A DNA stretch of 64,000 bases from Acinetobacter courvalinii (GCF_014635545.1 NZ_BMDA01000001.1:1628739-1692738), one strand, 5' to 3'; shown: positions 19,523-28,590, numbered from the stretch's first letter. Notes: generated by a model not told the origin, from the sequence alone. Translations and numbers: made by a program.

Positions 19523-19927
19523 TTACCTAAAAATCGGATTTGATAACCAATCTTTAATGTTCTGGATTTGCTTTTCTACTTCGATAAGAAGATGAGGATT
19601 ATCTTCAAGTGTCCAGGTTTCATCACACCAGTCGCATGCATTATATAAGTTACCCAACCATGTTGGATAATATGCGATGTTTACAGGAAGATTTCTTGCT
19701 GCTCCCATAAAACCGATTTCGATATTATTAAAAATTCGACATAAATCAAAAGGACTTATCTGTCCATTTTGGTAATGCTCTAAAAGCTTTAGGAAATAAC
19801 GAGCCGTTAGAACTTCAGCTTCAACGGAGTCAGCTGAAAAGCTGGTATCTGTTGCTTGTATCAATTGAAGTAGTAAAGACGCCTGATTAACTGCGCTATC
19901 AAGTAGTTCAAAAAATTCGATCTCCAT
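19523..19927 (-). CDS. Uncharacterised acidic protein, probably 5'-truncated
   Basis: The 134 residues from the first ATG are acidic and mostly helical, with the recognisable blocks RYFLKLLEHYQNGQISPFDL and YPTWLGNLYNACDWCDETW. I do not recognise the family. The open frame continues upstream for another 43 codons (to about 20056) with no ATG, GTG or TTG. That extension reads like protein (FRTFKALFVEIYYGDYSKEI). An ATG at 20045 lies one base out of frame. The gene therefore looks like one that lost its start through a 1-base insertion in an A-run, or one that now starts internally. Size and composition would suit a toxin-immunity or stress protein, but that is only a guess. Confidence 0.5.
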   Translation of the reverse strand: MEIEFFELLDSAVNQASLLLQLIQATDTSFSADSVEAEVLTARYFLKLLEHYQNGQISPFDLCRIFNNIEIGFMGAARNLPVNIAYYPTWLGNLYNACDWCDETWTLEDNPHLLIEVEKQIQNIKDWLSNPIFR

Positions 19928-20237
19928 AATTTCATTGTTTTCTATGTATTCATTGATTTTTTTTAAGATGATTTCTTTTGAATAATCACCATAATAAATT
20001 TCAACAAAAAGCGCTTTAAAAGTCCTAAAGTCCCTACTTTTCCATCTAAAACAAGATCAGATCATCTCTTCGGTTTAAAGACCTTTATATTCATGTGAAA
20101 TCGTAATTTTGATCGGTTTAAAAGCATTTAACCTGCTTAGGCTATTTTTTATCATCTCATTAGATAAATTACAAATAATAAAAAAGCACCTTTCATCAAA
20201 TAATGAAAAGTGCTTCATTTTTAATCTTTATTATAAA
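19928..20237. other. Upstream region of the orphan gene; coding-like remnant
   Basis: The left 120 bases are the apparent lost N-terminus of the orphan gene, read on the minus strand. The rest, up to the aceI terminator, shows no gene I can support. Confidence 0.5.
20181..20218 (-). terminator. Terminator of aceI
   Basis: On the minus strand AAGCACTTTTCAT pairs with ATGAAAGGTGCTT (one mismatch) and runs into TTTTTTATT. Confidence 0.82.
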
Positions 20238-20666
20238 TTATGATGCCAGTTTGGCATTTGGAAAGAAACGTCCTTCAATCATGTCATAGCACCACTGGAA
20301 GATGAAGGTATATACCAGAATACACATGGTCAAACCAAAGTCCAGAATGATGGCTTCAATGATGGTCATTTTCATCAAATAGGCAATGATTGGAATGGTT
20401 GCAAGCATCAGCCCGCCTTCAAATCCGATCGCATGCAGAATACGGACAGGGATTGTTCTTTCCCATTGATACTTCTGCTCTACTTTTTCGAAGTAATGGT
20501 TAAAAATCATATTCCAGAATACTGAAATCACCGCCATGATCGTACCTAGAATACCCGTTACTTCGAGTGGCATACTGAAAATAAAACTTAACGCAATCGC
20601 GATGATGACCAATAAAATCACTTCATAGCTGATCGCATGAACGAGTCTTCTTTTGGAAATCAACAT
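20238..20666 (-). CDS. aceI: PACE-family efflux transporter AceI
   Basis: AceI is the founding member of the proteobacterial antimicrobial compound efflux family. It exports chlorhexidine, and short-chain diamines are its likely natural substrates. The 142-residue protein has four membrane helices arranged as two bacterial transmembrane pairs. The essential Glu15 is in helix 1 (RRLVHAISYEVILL), and the conserved stretches FWNMIFNHYFEK, RILHAIGFEGGLM and FIFQWCYDMIEGRFFPNAK match what I recall of the A. baumannii protein nearly throughout. It is divergent from its LysR regulator aceR, 88 bases away. Confidence 0.95.
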   Translation of the reverse strand: MLISKRRLVHAISYEVILLVIIAIALSFIFSMPLEVTGILGTIMAVISVFWNMIFNHYFEKVEQKYQWERTIPVRILHAIGFEGGLMLATIPIIAYLMKMTIIEAIILDFGLTMCILVYTFIFQWCYDMIEGRFFPNAKLAS

Positions 20667-20716
20667 TTTTGTAACACTCTCTTGTTTGGATAGTGGCTAT
20701 TTTATTTTTATAATAT

Positions 20717-20731
20717 TGATTAATCTAATCA
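20717..20731. promoter_or_regulatory. Palindrome between aceI and aceR
   Basis: TGATTA-ATC-TAATCA is a 15-bp perfect inverted repeat in the 88-base divergent promoter region. It is a plausible AceR (LysR-type) binding site; no experiment is implied. Confidence 0.5.
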
Positions 20732-20754
20732 GATTCTTTCAGTTTTTTTGACAA

Positions 20755-21654
20755 ATGAATATTAATCAAGAACAACTTCTCATGTTTCAGACGGTCATCG
20801 AGACAGGTTCCTTTTCTGCCGCTGCCCGTAAATTAGGTAAAGTTCCTTCAGCGGTCAGTATGTCGATTGCCAATCTGGAAATCGATCTCGATCTGAAACT
20901 ATTTGAACGGATCGGCCGCGAACCAACGCCCACCGCAGAAGCATGGGTTTTATATGAAAAAACCCAACAATTATTGATCGAAATGAATCAATGGAAACAA
21001 CATGCCCATGCGCTAAGTACGGGACTGGAATCAACCTTAAATATAGTGGTAGTGTCGGAGCTGCTACATACCAACTGGACAGACTACATTACCCTGCTCG
21101 ATCAACATTTTCCGAGCCTGTCATTGAATGTGGTTTCAGCACCGCAAGAGGATGCTCTGCAAATGTTGCTTGATCAAAGCGCTCAGCTCGCCCTGATGTT
21201 TGAACGGGAGCAACTGGACAGTCGCGAACAGTTTGTTGAGCTAAAAAGAGAAGCGCTTGTTCCGGTCATTGCAAAAATTAATCCCTTGGCAGAACTGGAC
21301 AAGGTTTCCTTTGAGCAAATGGTGCAGACCCGGCAAATTGTAGTGGCAAGTCGTGATAACACCATTCGACCTGAATTACTTTATTCCAAAGATTATTGGC
21401 GTACCGACAATCATCATTCGGCATGTATGATGATTGTGCGTAATCTGGGTTGGGGGGTTTTGCCTTTAGAGATGTTTAATGAAAATCCTGAATTGCGTAA
21501 AAAACTAAAAATTCTGGATCTGTATGATTTCACACCTAAATTTGAATACTATGTCGATCTGGTCTGGAGCCGGGAAAGTGAACTCGGCGCAGCAGCAAGA
21601 TTCCTGATTGACCATATCCGGAAACAACGTCAACACACCAGTAATAAAAGATAA
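20755..21654 (+). CDS. aceR: LysR-type regulator AceR
   Basis: AceR activates aceI in response to chlorhexidine or diamines. The 299-residue protein has an N-terminal LysR winged helix (MFQTVIETGSFSAAARKLGKVPSAVSMSIANLEIDLDLKLFER), a linker helix and a periplasmic-binding-protein-like effector domain (about 90-295). The helix-turn-helix SFSAAARKLGKVPSAVS is standard. Divergent orientation to aceI is the usual LysR target arrangement and supports the symbol. Confidence 0.92.
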   Translation: MNINQEQLLMFQTVIETGSFSAAARKLGKVPSAVSMSIANLEIDLDLKLFERIGREPTPTAEAWVLYEKTQQLLIEMNQWKQHAHALSTGLESTLNIVVVSELLHTNWTDYITLLDQHFPSLSLNVVSAPQEDALQMLLDQSAQLALMFEREQLDSREQFVELKREALVPVIAKINPLAELDKVSFEQMVQTRQIVVASRDNTIRPELLYSKDYWRTDNHHSACMMIVRNLGWGVLPLEMFNENPELRKKLKILDLYDFTPKFEYYVDLVWSRESELGAAARFLIDHIRKQRQHTSNKR

Positions 21655-21757
21655 CCTTAAGGAATAACTCTGCCAACAAAAGCGATGCTTTGCTTTGGGC
21701 TGGATTATGTTATAAAAGAAATTACCAATAATATGTTTAAGTAAGAACGCTATATCA

Positions 21758-22747
21758 ATGACTCAGAATGCCTTATACCAATTAAAAGATTTAACCACTG
21801 TTGTTGCCGATAGTAGTGACTTGGAAGCAATTGAGAAATTTCGTCCACTCGACGCAACAACCAACCCTTCACTGATCACGGCTGCCGCGGAATTGCCGGA
21901 AAGCCGTGCACTGATTGAAGATGCCTATACCCAAGCAAAACAGGAAGGTTATCAAAGCGACGAGTTAATCGAGCGTACCATTGATATCTTGACCGTAAAA
22001 TTCGGTGTGGAAATTTTAAAACTGATTGAAGGCAGGGTCTCAACTGAAGTAGATGCTTCTTTGTCTTATGATACCGACGCCACCATTGCCAAAGCACGCG
22101 AATTGTCTAAGCTGTATCAAGGGTATGGTATCGAGCAATCGCGTATCCTGATCAAGATCGCGTCAACCTGGGAAGGTATTCAGGCTGCTAAAGTACTCGA
22201 AGCCGAAGGTATCCCGTGTAACCTCACCCTACTGTTTGGTTTACATCAGGCACAAGCCTGTGCAGATGCAAACGTTACCCTGATCTCACCTTTCGTGGGC
22301 CGTATTCTTGACTGGTATAAAAAAGCGGAAGGTGTTGAGCAATATCCAATTGCCCAAGACCCGGGCGTACTTTCAGTCAAGAAAATCTACAATTATTACA
22401 AACAGCAAGGTATTCAGACCCAAGTCATGGGTGCAAGCTTCCGCAGTACCGCTCAGGTATTGGGTCTGGCGGGTTGCGATTTACTGACGATTGCACCAAA
22501 CCTGTTGGCTCAACTTGAACAGGATCAGCAAAAGGTTGAAGCCCAATTGAGCGTTGAGTCAGCCCAGCAAGCTGAAAAAATTGAGCGTCCAGCGCAAACC
22601 AAAGAAAGCTTTAAGGCTGAACTTGAGCAGGATTTGATGGCATTCCAGTTACTGCAAGGCGGTATCGACGGCTTTATCAAAGCCCGAGATCAACTGAGTT
22701 TATTGCTGCGTCAATCTTTTGGAATTGATGCTGAAATCAAGCCATAA
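21758..22747 (+). CDS. tal: Transaldolase
   Basis: Transaldolase moves a dihydroxyacetone unit between sedoheptulose 7-phosphate and glyceraldehyde 3-phosphate in the non-oxidative pentose phosphate pathway. The 329-residue protein is TalB-type. Motifs are PLDATTNPSLI near the N-terminus, the Schiff-base Lys in SRILIKIASTWEGI (about 133), CNLTLLFGLHQAQAC, and SPFVGRILDWYKK. Length fits (E. coli TalB has 317). It has its own terminator. Confidence 0.96.
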   Translation: MTQNALYQLKDLTTVVADSSDLEAIEKFRPLDATTNPSLITAAAELPESRALIEDAYTQAKQEGYQSDELIERTIDILTVKFGVEILKLIEGRVSTEVDASLSYDTDATIAKARELSKLYQGYGIEQSRILIKIASTWEGIQAAKVLEAEGIPCNLTLLFGLHQAQACADANVTLISPFVGRILDWYKKAEGVEQYPIAQDPGVLSVKKIYNYYKQQGIQTQVMGASFRSTAQVLGLAGCDLLTIAPNLLAQLEQDQQKVEAQLSVESAQQAEKIERPAQTKESFKAELEQDLMAFQLLQGGIDGFIKARDQLSLLLRQSFGIDAEIKP

Positions 22748-22766
22748 TTAGTCGAATTTTCACCCA

Positions 22767-22807
22767 TAAAAACCGATTTTTGCTATATTAGCGAAAATCG
22801 GTTTTTT
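22767..22807 (+). terminator. Terminator after tal
   Basis: AAAACCGATTTT and AAAATCGGTTTT form a long inverted repeat with a loop of about 13 bases, ending in a T-run just before leuE. Confidence 0.82.
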
Positions 22808-22821
22808 AATGAGTTTTCATC

Positions 22822-23472
22822 GTGTTCGGTATAACAGATTTAACCACTTATATAATTGGGACAATCTTAATTGTGTTATTACCGGGTCCCAACTCATTAT
22901 ATGTGATGTCGGTCGCCTCGCGTTATGGCATCCGTACTGGCTATGCGGCAGCCTGTGGTGTCTTTACCGGTGATTTTATTTTAATTCTCTGTACCGTTCT
23001 GGGCGCAGCTTCCTTATTAAAAGCCTTTCCGATCCTGTTTGTGATTTTAAAAATTACTGGAGCGGCTTATCTGGCCTATTTGGGTTTTAAATTGTTACAA
23101 GGTGCTTACCAGACATGGAACAAGCCGCCGCATCATGCTGAGCTGGCGGCTTTACCCAATTTGGACCAGATTCATCCCTACCGTACCGCGTTAAGCATTA
23201 GCCTGCTTAACCCGAAAGCAATCTTGTTTTTCCTGTCCTTCTTTGTTCAGTTTGTTGAGCCAAGTTATGCCTATCCGGCTTTAAGTTTTTTAATTCTGGC
23301 GATCATTCTGCAACTGGTCAGTTTCAGTTATCTGACCGCATTAATTTTTTCAGGTATTAAACTGGCAAACTTCTTTAAACATAATTATAAAATTGCAGCT
23401 GCAGGTATTTGTCTGGTCGGGATTCTATTCTTTGGTTTTGGTTTAAGACTGGCAACCTCAACCCTGTCTTAA
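22822..23472 (+). CDS. leuE: LysE/RhtB-family amino acid exporter (LeuE-like)
   Basis: This is a 216-residue inner-membrane exporter with six predicted helices. The LysE-family signature VLLPGPNSLYVMSVASRYG is in the first helix and loop, with GAAYLAYLGFKLL and SLLNPKAILFFLSFFVQF later. Overall similarity and the start MFGITDLTTYIIGTI match the leucine efflux protein LeuE best, but substrate assignments within RhtB exporters are unreliable. The start is a GTG at 22822. It has no linked regulator. Confidence 0.8.
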   Translation: MFGITDLTTYIIGTILIVLLPGPNSLYVMSVASRYGIRTGYAAACGVFTGDFILILCTVLGAASLLKAFPILFVILKITGAAYLAYLGFKLLQGAYQTWNKPPHHAELAALPNLDQIHPYRTALSISLLNPKAILFFLSFFVQFVEPSYAYPALSFLILAIILQLVSFSYLTALIFSGIKLANFFKHNYKIAAAGICLVGILFFGFGLRLATSTLS

Positions 23473-23580
23473 TCGATTCAGTCTGATCTCTATTCGGTTG
23501 CTAAGTCAAAACATATTCAAATCGAAGTCCCATAGCACTGGTCATTATTCGAGATATTTCATTTAATTTATCTCTAATAT

Positions 23581-23607
23581 AAAAAAGCCCTCATCAGGAT
23601 GAGGGCT
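23581..23607 (-). terminator. Terminator of the Kef-type antiporter gene
   Basis: AGCCCTCAT and ATGAGGGCT pair around a CAGG loop. On the minus strand they are followed by TTTTTTAT. Confidence 0.86.
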
Positions 23608-23628
23608 CAACCAAGATTGTCTTGATGA

Positions 23629-25461
23629 CTACTTTTCGTCTAAATCCTTTTGTGCCTCTTGGTCATTTAAAATTCTGGCCGCCTGCTTAGGACGAATCAA
23701 CGGAGCAGTCGGACGTGGGTGTGCATGGGTATATTGTAAACCCACGCCTGCATATACATCATCAGCGGCAATTTCAGTTTCAAAACGCTCTTCGTCACGG
23801 TCACGAATTTCATCGGTAATCCGTTGCACTTCATCTTGCTCTACCCCTAACTCTTGCAAGATCACGCCACCAAACTTGATTGCAGACTCGAAGGTTTCGC
23901 GAATCATATAATCCACTTTTTGTTTCACCAGATAGAGTGAATGTTCACGGTCATAAGAGCGAACCAGTAACTTTGCCAATGGAAATTCATGTGTGACCAG
24001 TTCGACAATACGGTTGGTGGTTTCCTTACTATCCACGCAGACAACAATGGCTTGTGCTGTCGCAGCACCAGAGGCATGCAAGATATCCAGACGGCAACCA
24101 TCACCATAATAAATTTTAAAACCGAATTTCTCTGCGTTTTGTATCATGTCGATATCATTATCAATAATGGTCACATCAACACCACGTGCCAGTAACAGCT
24201 GACTGGTAACCTGACCAAAACGACCAAAACCAATCATTAAAATACTGCCACTCAAACCTTCGGCAACCGTGACATTATCCAGATTAATCGGATCTTTGCT
24301 TTCAGTGAAGCGTTTAAACAGAATTCCCACGATCGGGGTCAACACCATAGAAAGCACGACAATCGCGGTCAGATTAGACTTGACCGTGTTATCAATCACC
24401 TGGGCACTGACTGCAGCGGCAAACAGTACAAAAGCAAACTCACCGCCTTGTGCCATCAGCAACGCACGATCTAAAGCTTCGGTATGCGGGCTTTTGCTTA
24501 CACGCGCCACGATATAAATCATCAGCGCCTTGGCAAACATCATGGCGATGACGCCACTCAGAATCAGTTGCCAGTTTTGTACAACCACAGATAAATCAAG
24601 CGACATGCCGACGCCCAGGAAAAACAGGCCCAGCAATAATCCACGGAAAGGCTCAATATCGGCTTCAATCTGATGTCTAAAAGTAGATTCCGATAATAAT
24701 ACCCCTGCCAGGAAAGCCCCCATCGCCATAGACAGTCCGCTGACCTGCATCAACAAGGCTGCGCCTAAAACCACCAGAAGCGCAGCGGCTGTCATGACTT
24801 CACGGGCTTTTGCAGCAGCAAGCAACCTGAATAAAGGATTTAATAACCAGTAACCCGCAGCTATCAGTCCAGCAATTGCAATTAAACCGATACCGATACT
24901 TTCAAGACGTGTAGAGGTACTTTCCACCACATGGTTTGGTGCCATAAAGGCGACAATGGCCAGTAAAGGAACAATCAACAAGTCTTCAAATAATAAAATA
25001 GCGACAATCTTTTGCCCATGAGGCTGGGTAATATCGCCCCGATCTCCCAACAGTTGCATCACAATGGCAGTTGAAGTCAGTACAAATCCAGCAGCACCGA
25101 TGAAAGCCACCTGCCAGCTAAAGCCAAACAGCAGTCCTACCCCAGTTAATGCCAGACCACATGCCACGATCTGTAAAGTGCCCAGACCAAAAATTTCCCG
25201 CCTTAAGCTCCACAAATGAGAAGGCTGCATTTCCAGCCCGATCACAAACAGATACATCACGATCCCCAGTTCCGCAATATGCAGAATCGAGGCGGAATCA
25301 TGGAAAAATGCGAACCCGAATGGCCCAATGATCAATCCGGCAATCAAATATCCCAGTACCGAACCTAACCCGATCCGCTTAAATATCGGGACGGCAACGA
25401 CAGCGGCAGCCAGCAAAACCACTGGTGCAATTAAACTGATAGAATGTGCTTCTGAACTCAT
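23629..25461 (-). CDS. Kef-type potassium/proton antiporter (CPA2)
   Basis: The 610-residue protein has an N-terminal CPA2 membrane domain of about twelve helices (residues 1-385; YLIAGLIIGPFGFAF and MAQGGEFAFVLFAAAVS are Kef signatures). A cytoplasmic RCK (TrkA-N) domain has the nucleotide-binding motif MIGFGRFGQVTSQLL (about 405-420). The C-terminal tail is charged. By analogy with KefB/KefC it would release K+ during electrophile stress under glutathione-adduct control, but no KefF/KefG ancillary gene is adjacent, so gating by glutathione is not established. It is monocistronic. Confidence 0.88.
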   Translation of the reverse strand: MSSEAHSISLIAPVVLLAAAVVAVPIFKRIGLGSVLGYLIAGLIIGPFGFAFFHDSASILHIAELGIVMYLFVIGLEMQPSHLWSLRREIFGLGTLQIVACGLALTGVGLLFGFSWQVAFIGAAGFVLTSTAIVMQLLGDRGDITQPHGQKIVAILLFEDLLIVPLLAIVAFMAPNHVVESTSTRLESIGIGLIAIAGLIAAGYWLLNPLFRLLAAAKAREVMTAAALLVVLGAALLMQVSGLSMAMGAFLAGVLLSESTFRHQIEADIEPFRGLLLGLFFLGVGMSLDLSVVVQNWQLILSGVIAMMFAKALMIYIVARVSKSPHTEALDRALLMAQGGEFAFVLFAAAVSAQVIDNTVKSNLTAIVVLSMVLTPIVGILFKRFTESKDPINLDNVTVAEGLSGSILMIGFGRFGQVTSQLLLARGVDVTIIDNDIDMIQNAEKFGFKIYYGDGCRLDILHASGAATAQAIVVCVDSKETTNRIVELVTHEFPLAKLLVRSYDREHSLYLVKQKVDYMIRETFESAIKFGGVILQELGVEQDEVQRITDEIRDRDEERFETEIAADDVYAGVGLQYTHAHPRPTAPLIRPKQAARILNDQEAQKDLDEK

Positions 25462-25577
25462 ACTGTTCTCATTGTTATCATGTGCGTTTCATTTTAAAGG
25501 AAACAATACAGGCCATATATATCATTTATAGGACAATGCATCCCAATTCGATGCTTTAGGGGAAGATTTTCCTAAAC

Positions 25578-26297
25578 TTAATTGATGGTATTTTTGTCCC
25601 AAAAGGCCTGACGAACCTGCGGCATGGCATTTAGGTGGTTAATGATATGTTGCGCTTCTTCTGCTTCAATCGAGGTGGCAATCAATGTCACTTCAATCTC
25701 GACCTCTTTTTCACCAAAAGGTGTGACCTCAATATCTTTGGCAGGATAATGATGATGCATCAAGGTCAGATTCAGCTCATCCATGACGGCTTTGCTGTGA
25801 CTACGATCACAAATAATATATATCACATGCATGACCTCAGTATCATCATCCAGCGGACGGCGGTCAATCGCATGCACAATCGGTCTTAGCAAGGTATTTG
25901 CCGCTAGAATAAATAAGGTCGCCAATATCGCTTCAATCACCAGATCTGCACCCGCAGACGCCCCGACTGCTGCTGAACACCATAAGGTCGCTGCGGTATT
26001 GAGACCATGAATATTACCTTCCTGACGCATAATCACACCTGCACCCAAGAAGCCAATTCCTGAAACCACATAGGCAATCACCCGAACCGCCCCATCGGCG
26101 CCGGTCAGATTAATCGCAATATCCACAAAAATGGCAGCACCGACTGCTACCAGTACATTGGTCCGTAAACCTGCAGTACGCTGCCGGTATTGACGTTCAA
26201 AACCAATCAGCGCACCTAAAATAAATGCGACAGAAAGACTGATTAAAGTATCCAGAATATTAGAAAAATCTGTATGTTGCAGAAATTTTAATTGCAT
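25578..26297 (-). CDS. MgtC/SapB-family membrane protein
   Basis: The 239-residue protein has an N-terminal hydrophobic MgtC domain of four to five helices (about 15-140) with the family motif GALIGFERQYRQRTAGLRTNVLVAVGAA and GFLGAGVI. A small cytoplasmic ACT-like domain follows (about 150-235; EVMHVIYIICDRSHSKAVMDEL). MgtC proteins are linked to Mg2+ limitation, acid tolerance and F-ATPase control in intracellular pathogens. The role in Acinetobacter is unknown. No Mg2+ riboswitch or PhoP box was recognised upstream. Confidence 0.88.
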   Translation of the reverse strand: MQLKFLQHTDFSNILDTLISLSVAFILGALIGFERQYRQRTAGLRTNVLVAVGAAIFVDIAINLTGADGAVRVIAYVVSGIGFLGAGVIMRQEGNIHGLNTAATLWCSAAVGASAGADLVIEAILATLFILAANTLLRPIVHAIDRRPLDDDTEVMHVIYIICDRSHSKAVMDELNLTLMHHHYPAKDIEVTPFGEKEVEIEVTLIATSIEAEEAQHIINHLNAMPQVRQAFWDKNTIN

Positions 26298-26353
26298 ATT
26301 CCACCTCTTTATTATTCATGATTTTGAATGAAGGATATTATGAAAAGCTGCAA

Positions 26354-27049
26354 TTATGATGACGGCGTAAAACTCAGCCCCAAGCCGAACCAATGCTGTT
26401 TCTCTGCACGTAAGCGATCACCAAAGGATGCTTCCAGGCTTAACACATTGGGGATAATACTGTACTGCACTGCGGTCTGAAAGAACGGTGCCTGACGGTC
26501 CTGATTGTAGGTTTCAAGAATTAACCCCAGCCGATCCGTTATGTTATAGGTTGAAGCCACGCCCCAACGAACCAGATGTTCATCGGCATGTTGATAACCA
26601 AGATTGGTATCTAAAGCTAAACGTTGATCTAAAAATTCAAAACTTACAGGTACATTGAAAAACCAGTCCAGTTGGCCACCATGGTGTGAAACATCATCTC
26701 GTGACAGCAACAAACTAGAGCCAACCGCCCAATTATTTTCCATCGGTTTTAATATGGTTTTGGCCTGAGCTGAAAAACCATGAATCTGATCAATATCCTT
26801 GCTGGAATGATAACCTAAGGATATTTCTAAATTTTCATTAAGATTACAGGCAGGCACAACTTGATAGCCCCAACTGCCATCTTTATTACGCGTATAGGTA
26901 CTTTCCAGCTGACAATGCTGTGCCTTTGTAATCGAGACATCATCGGTATTGATCAGTGGGCCCGCCTTGGTTTTTTGTGTCAGCAATAAACCAGATAAAA
27001 CAAATACATGAATAACAGCAAGCCATTGAATGGACGCATGAAAGAACAT
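26354..27049 (-). CDS. Putative outer-membrane beta-barrel protein, function unknown
   Basis: The product is about 231 residues from MFFHASIQWLAVIHVF, whose hydrophobic stretch looks like a signal peptide. An ATG five codons earlier (27064) is also possible. The mature part alternates polar and hydrophobic residues in about ten strand-like segments with aromatic girdles (LEISLGYHSS, NWAVGSSLLLSRDD, LALDTNLGYQHADEH, RLGLILETYNQD, HWFGLGLSFTPSS). This is typical of small barrel proteins, although the C-terminal residue is Ser rather than Phe. I do not recognise the family. No partner genes are adjacent. Confidence 0.6.
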   Translation of the reverse strand: MFFHASIQWLAVIHVFVLSGLLLTQKTKAGPLINTDDVSITKAQHCQLESTYTRNKDGSWGYQVVPACNLNENLEISLGYHSSKDIDQIHGFSAQAKTILKPMENNWAVGSSLLLSRDDVSHHGGQLDWFFNVPVSFEFLDQRLALDTNLGYQHADEHLVRWGVASTYNITDRLGLILETYNQDRQAPFFQTAVQYSIIPNVLSLEASFGDRLRAEKQHWFGLGLSFTPSS

Positions 27050-27228
27050 AGGCTTCTCCCCCATTTTAGGTGAGAAACTAAACAGGTTGCAGTCAATAGA
27101 ATAAATTTTGTGAATACAGCAAAATTATACAGAAGGGTTAAAAAAATTTATTTCAAAGCTATCTCATTGCAAGACAGCCGACCTAAAAGGCGCTCTTGCT
27201 CAGTATTCGCTTTGGTTTAATCGATTGA

Positions 27229-27354
27229 TCAACCCGAACCTCGAACAACTACCCATTTAGGATCTCCGTGAATAAATTCAAAGGCATTATAGGACATGCG
27301 AACTGATTCACAAGCCCTATCCCATGAATTTTTTATTACATGATAAAATTTCAC
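27229..27354 (-). CDS. Candidate small protein of 41 residues
   Basis: This is an open frame read from a GTG at 27354, six bases after the stop of the RDD gene on the same strand. It encodes MKFYHVIKNSWDRACESV, continues MSYNAFEFIHGDPKWVV and ends RGSG. It reads like a folded or binding peptide rather than noise, with many aromatic residues and no runs. The close spacing suggests translational coupling to the RDD gene. There is no recognised family and no strong ribosome site. It could also be the remnant of a larger gene. Confidence 0.42.
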   Translation of the reverse strand: MKFYHVIKNSWDRACESVRMSYNAFEFIHGDPKWVVVRGSG

Positions 27355-27360
27355 GCTAAA

Positions 27361-27798
27361 TTAAAGCTCTCTTACCACCACAGTTTTTGCCATTTTGTCA
27401 TGCCAGCCTTGTTTCTTGGCATCGAAAGCCACCCAGATCAAGCCAATAAAAAACACCAGCGTTGCAGGAATATAACCGATATAACGAATTACCCCTTGCC
27501 CAACGCTAATATTTTCTCCAGTTTTTTCATCCAGCACTTTCAAACGCAGTAAACGCTTACCCGGTGTACCAGCAAACTTGATCCAGCAGAAAATATAAAA
27601 TATGGCGCTAATGATTTGCCAGATCCAGTCTGAAGTAGACATAAACTGGAACGATGAAAATCCATCAGAAGCGACCGTGGTTTCACCACCACCAAAAATC
27701 ATGGTTAATGGAATCAAGGCCACCAGTACGATAATTGAATCAATAATTGCTGCACCAACACGAATCCAGAAGCCGGCATACTCGTATTTCTCAGACAT
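27361..27798 (-). CDS. RDD-family membrane protein
   Basis: The 145-residue protein has the RDD signature: YAGFWIRVGAAIIDSIIV in the first helix, then TPGKRLLRLKVLDEKTGE, with three to four membrane helices. RDD proteins are poorly defined; some act in Na+/H+ exchange or osmotic stress. The C-terminus has GWHDKMAKTVVV, the usual ending of this family. A small candidate ORF lies directly downstream. Confidence 0.82.
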   Translation of the reverse strand: MSEKYEYAGFWIRVGAAIIDSIIVLVALIPLTMIFGGGETTVASDGFSSFQFMSTSDWIWQIISAIFYIFCWIKFAGTPGKRLLRLKVLDEKTGENISVGQGVIRYIGYIPATLVFFIGLIWVAFDAKKQGWHDKMAKTVVVREL

Positions 27799-27862
27799 TT
27801 TCCCCTCACTTTTTATTTGTAAAAGTTAATATTTAGCAATAATAACCTGTTGTTCCAATGAT

Positions 27863-28549
27863 TTATATTATGTTTTGTTTTAATTCCCGATCAAAAAAGT
27901 CAACGGTTCGCTGCCATACCAGTTTGGCTTCAGGTAGACCACGACTGACACTCCGGAAACCATGTGGCATGTTATAAGTATAGGCTTCTACCCGATCTCC
28001 CAGTTGCTGGATCAGTTTATTGCGTTTGCTGGCCGGACAAAATGGATCGATGTTTGACCAATGTCCCTGTAAAATACGCACCTCATCCAGAGATTCTTTT
28101 TTCGGAATGCCAGCCCCTTCAACCCCTAAAGAATGGTGATAAACTACAGGCGCCAGCATATCGTCACGTTTTGCCATCTGAATCACGTATCCCCCGGTCA
28201 GGCACTGTCCCAACATTCCTAAACGACCATTCGATCTTGGGTCTGCTTTAAGCGCATCCAGCAATACATGGATTTCCTGATTGACCTCACTATCAGCTGC
28301 GTTACTGCGACCTGCTTTGCTTACCATGGCGCGAATACAGTATTTCACTGCGCCGCCACTAAACAGATTTGGCACATAGACCAGATAACCGCGATCGGCT
28401 AAGTCTTGAGCATCTTCCCGATAGACATCAAGTATGCCAAATAACTCGTGTAGCAATAAAATTGCAGGTGCATTTTCCGCAGTCTGTGCAGGTGCATACA
28501 CTTCTACTTCAATTTGACGTGTCGGTAATGTGATTGTTTTTATTTCCAT
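27863..28549 (-). CDS. Dienelactone hydrolase-family protein
   Basis: This alpha/beta hydrolase has about 228 residues from MEIKTITLP; in-frame ATGs up to 28633 would only add a hydrophobic, non-conserved leader. The dienelactone hydrolase triad is visible: nucleophile Cys in LGQCLTGGYV, Asp in WSNIDPFCPASK, and His in NMPHGFRSV. The substrate is uncertain: members of this family act on cyclic esters, and no aromatic degradation genes are next to it. GGATGA precedes the chosen ATG by about five bases. Confidence 0.82.
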   Translation of the reverse strand: MEIKTITLPTRQIEVEVYAPAQTAENAPAILLLHELFGILDVYREDAQDLADRGYLVYVPNLFSGGAVKYCIRAMVSKAGRSNAADSEVNQEIHVLLDALKADPRSNGRLGMLGQCLTGGYVIQMAKRDDMLAPVVYHHSLGVEGAGIPKKESLDEVRILQGHWSNIDPFCPASKRNKLIQQLGDRVEAYTYNMPHGFRSVSRGLPEAKLVWQRTVDFFDRELKQNII

Positions 28550-28590
28550 TGCAGTCATCCATTGCATTCGAATCGTTTTCATACTATTTA

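Noticed and set aside
19440-20240. tRNA or other RNA gene in the AT-rich gap
   Set aside because: No T-loop (GGTTCGAATCC-like) sequence or cloverleaf arms could be found; the same is true of the other gaps in the window.
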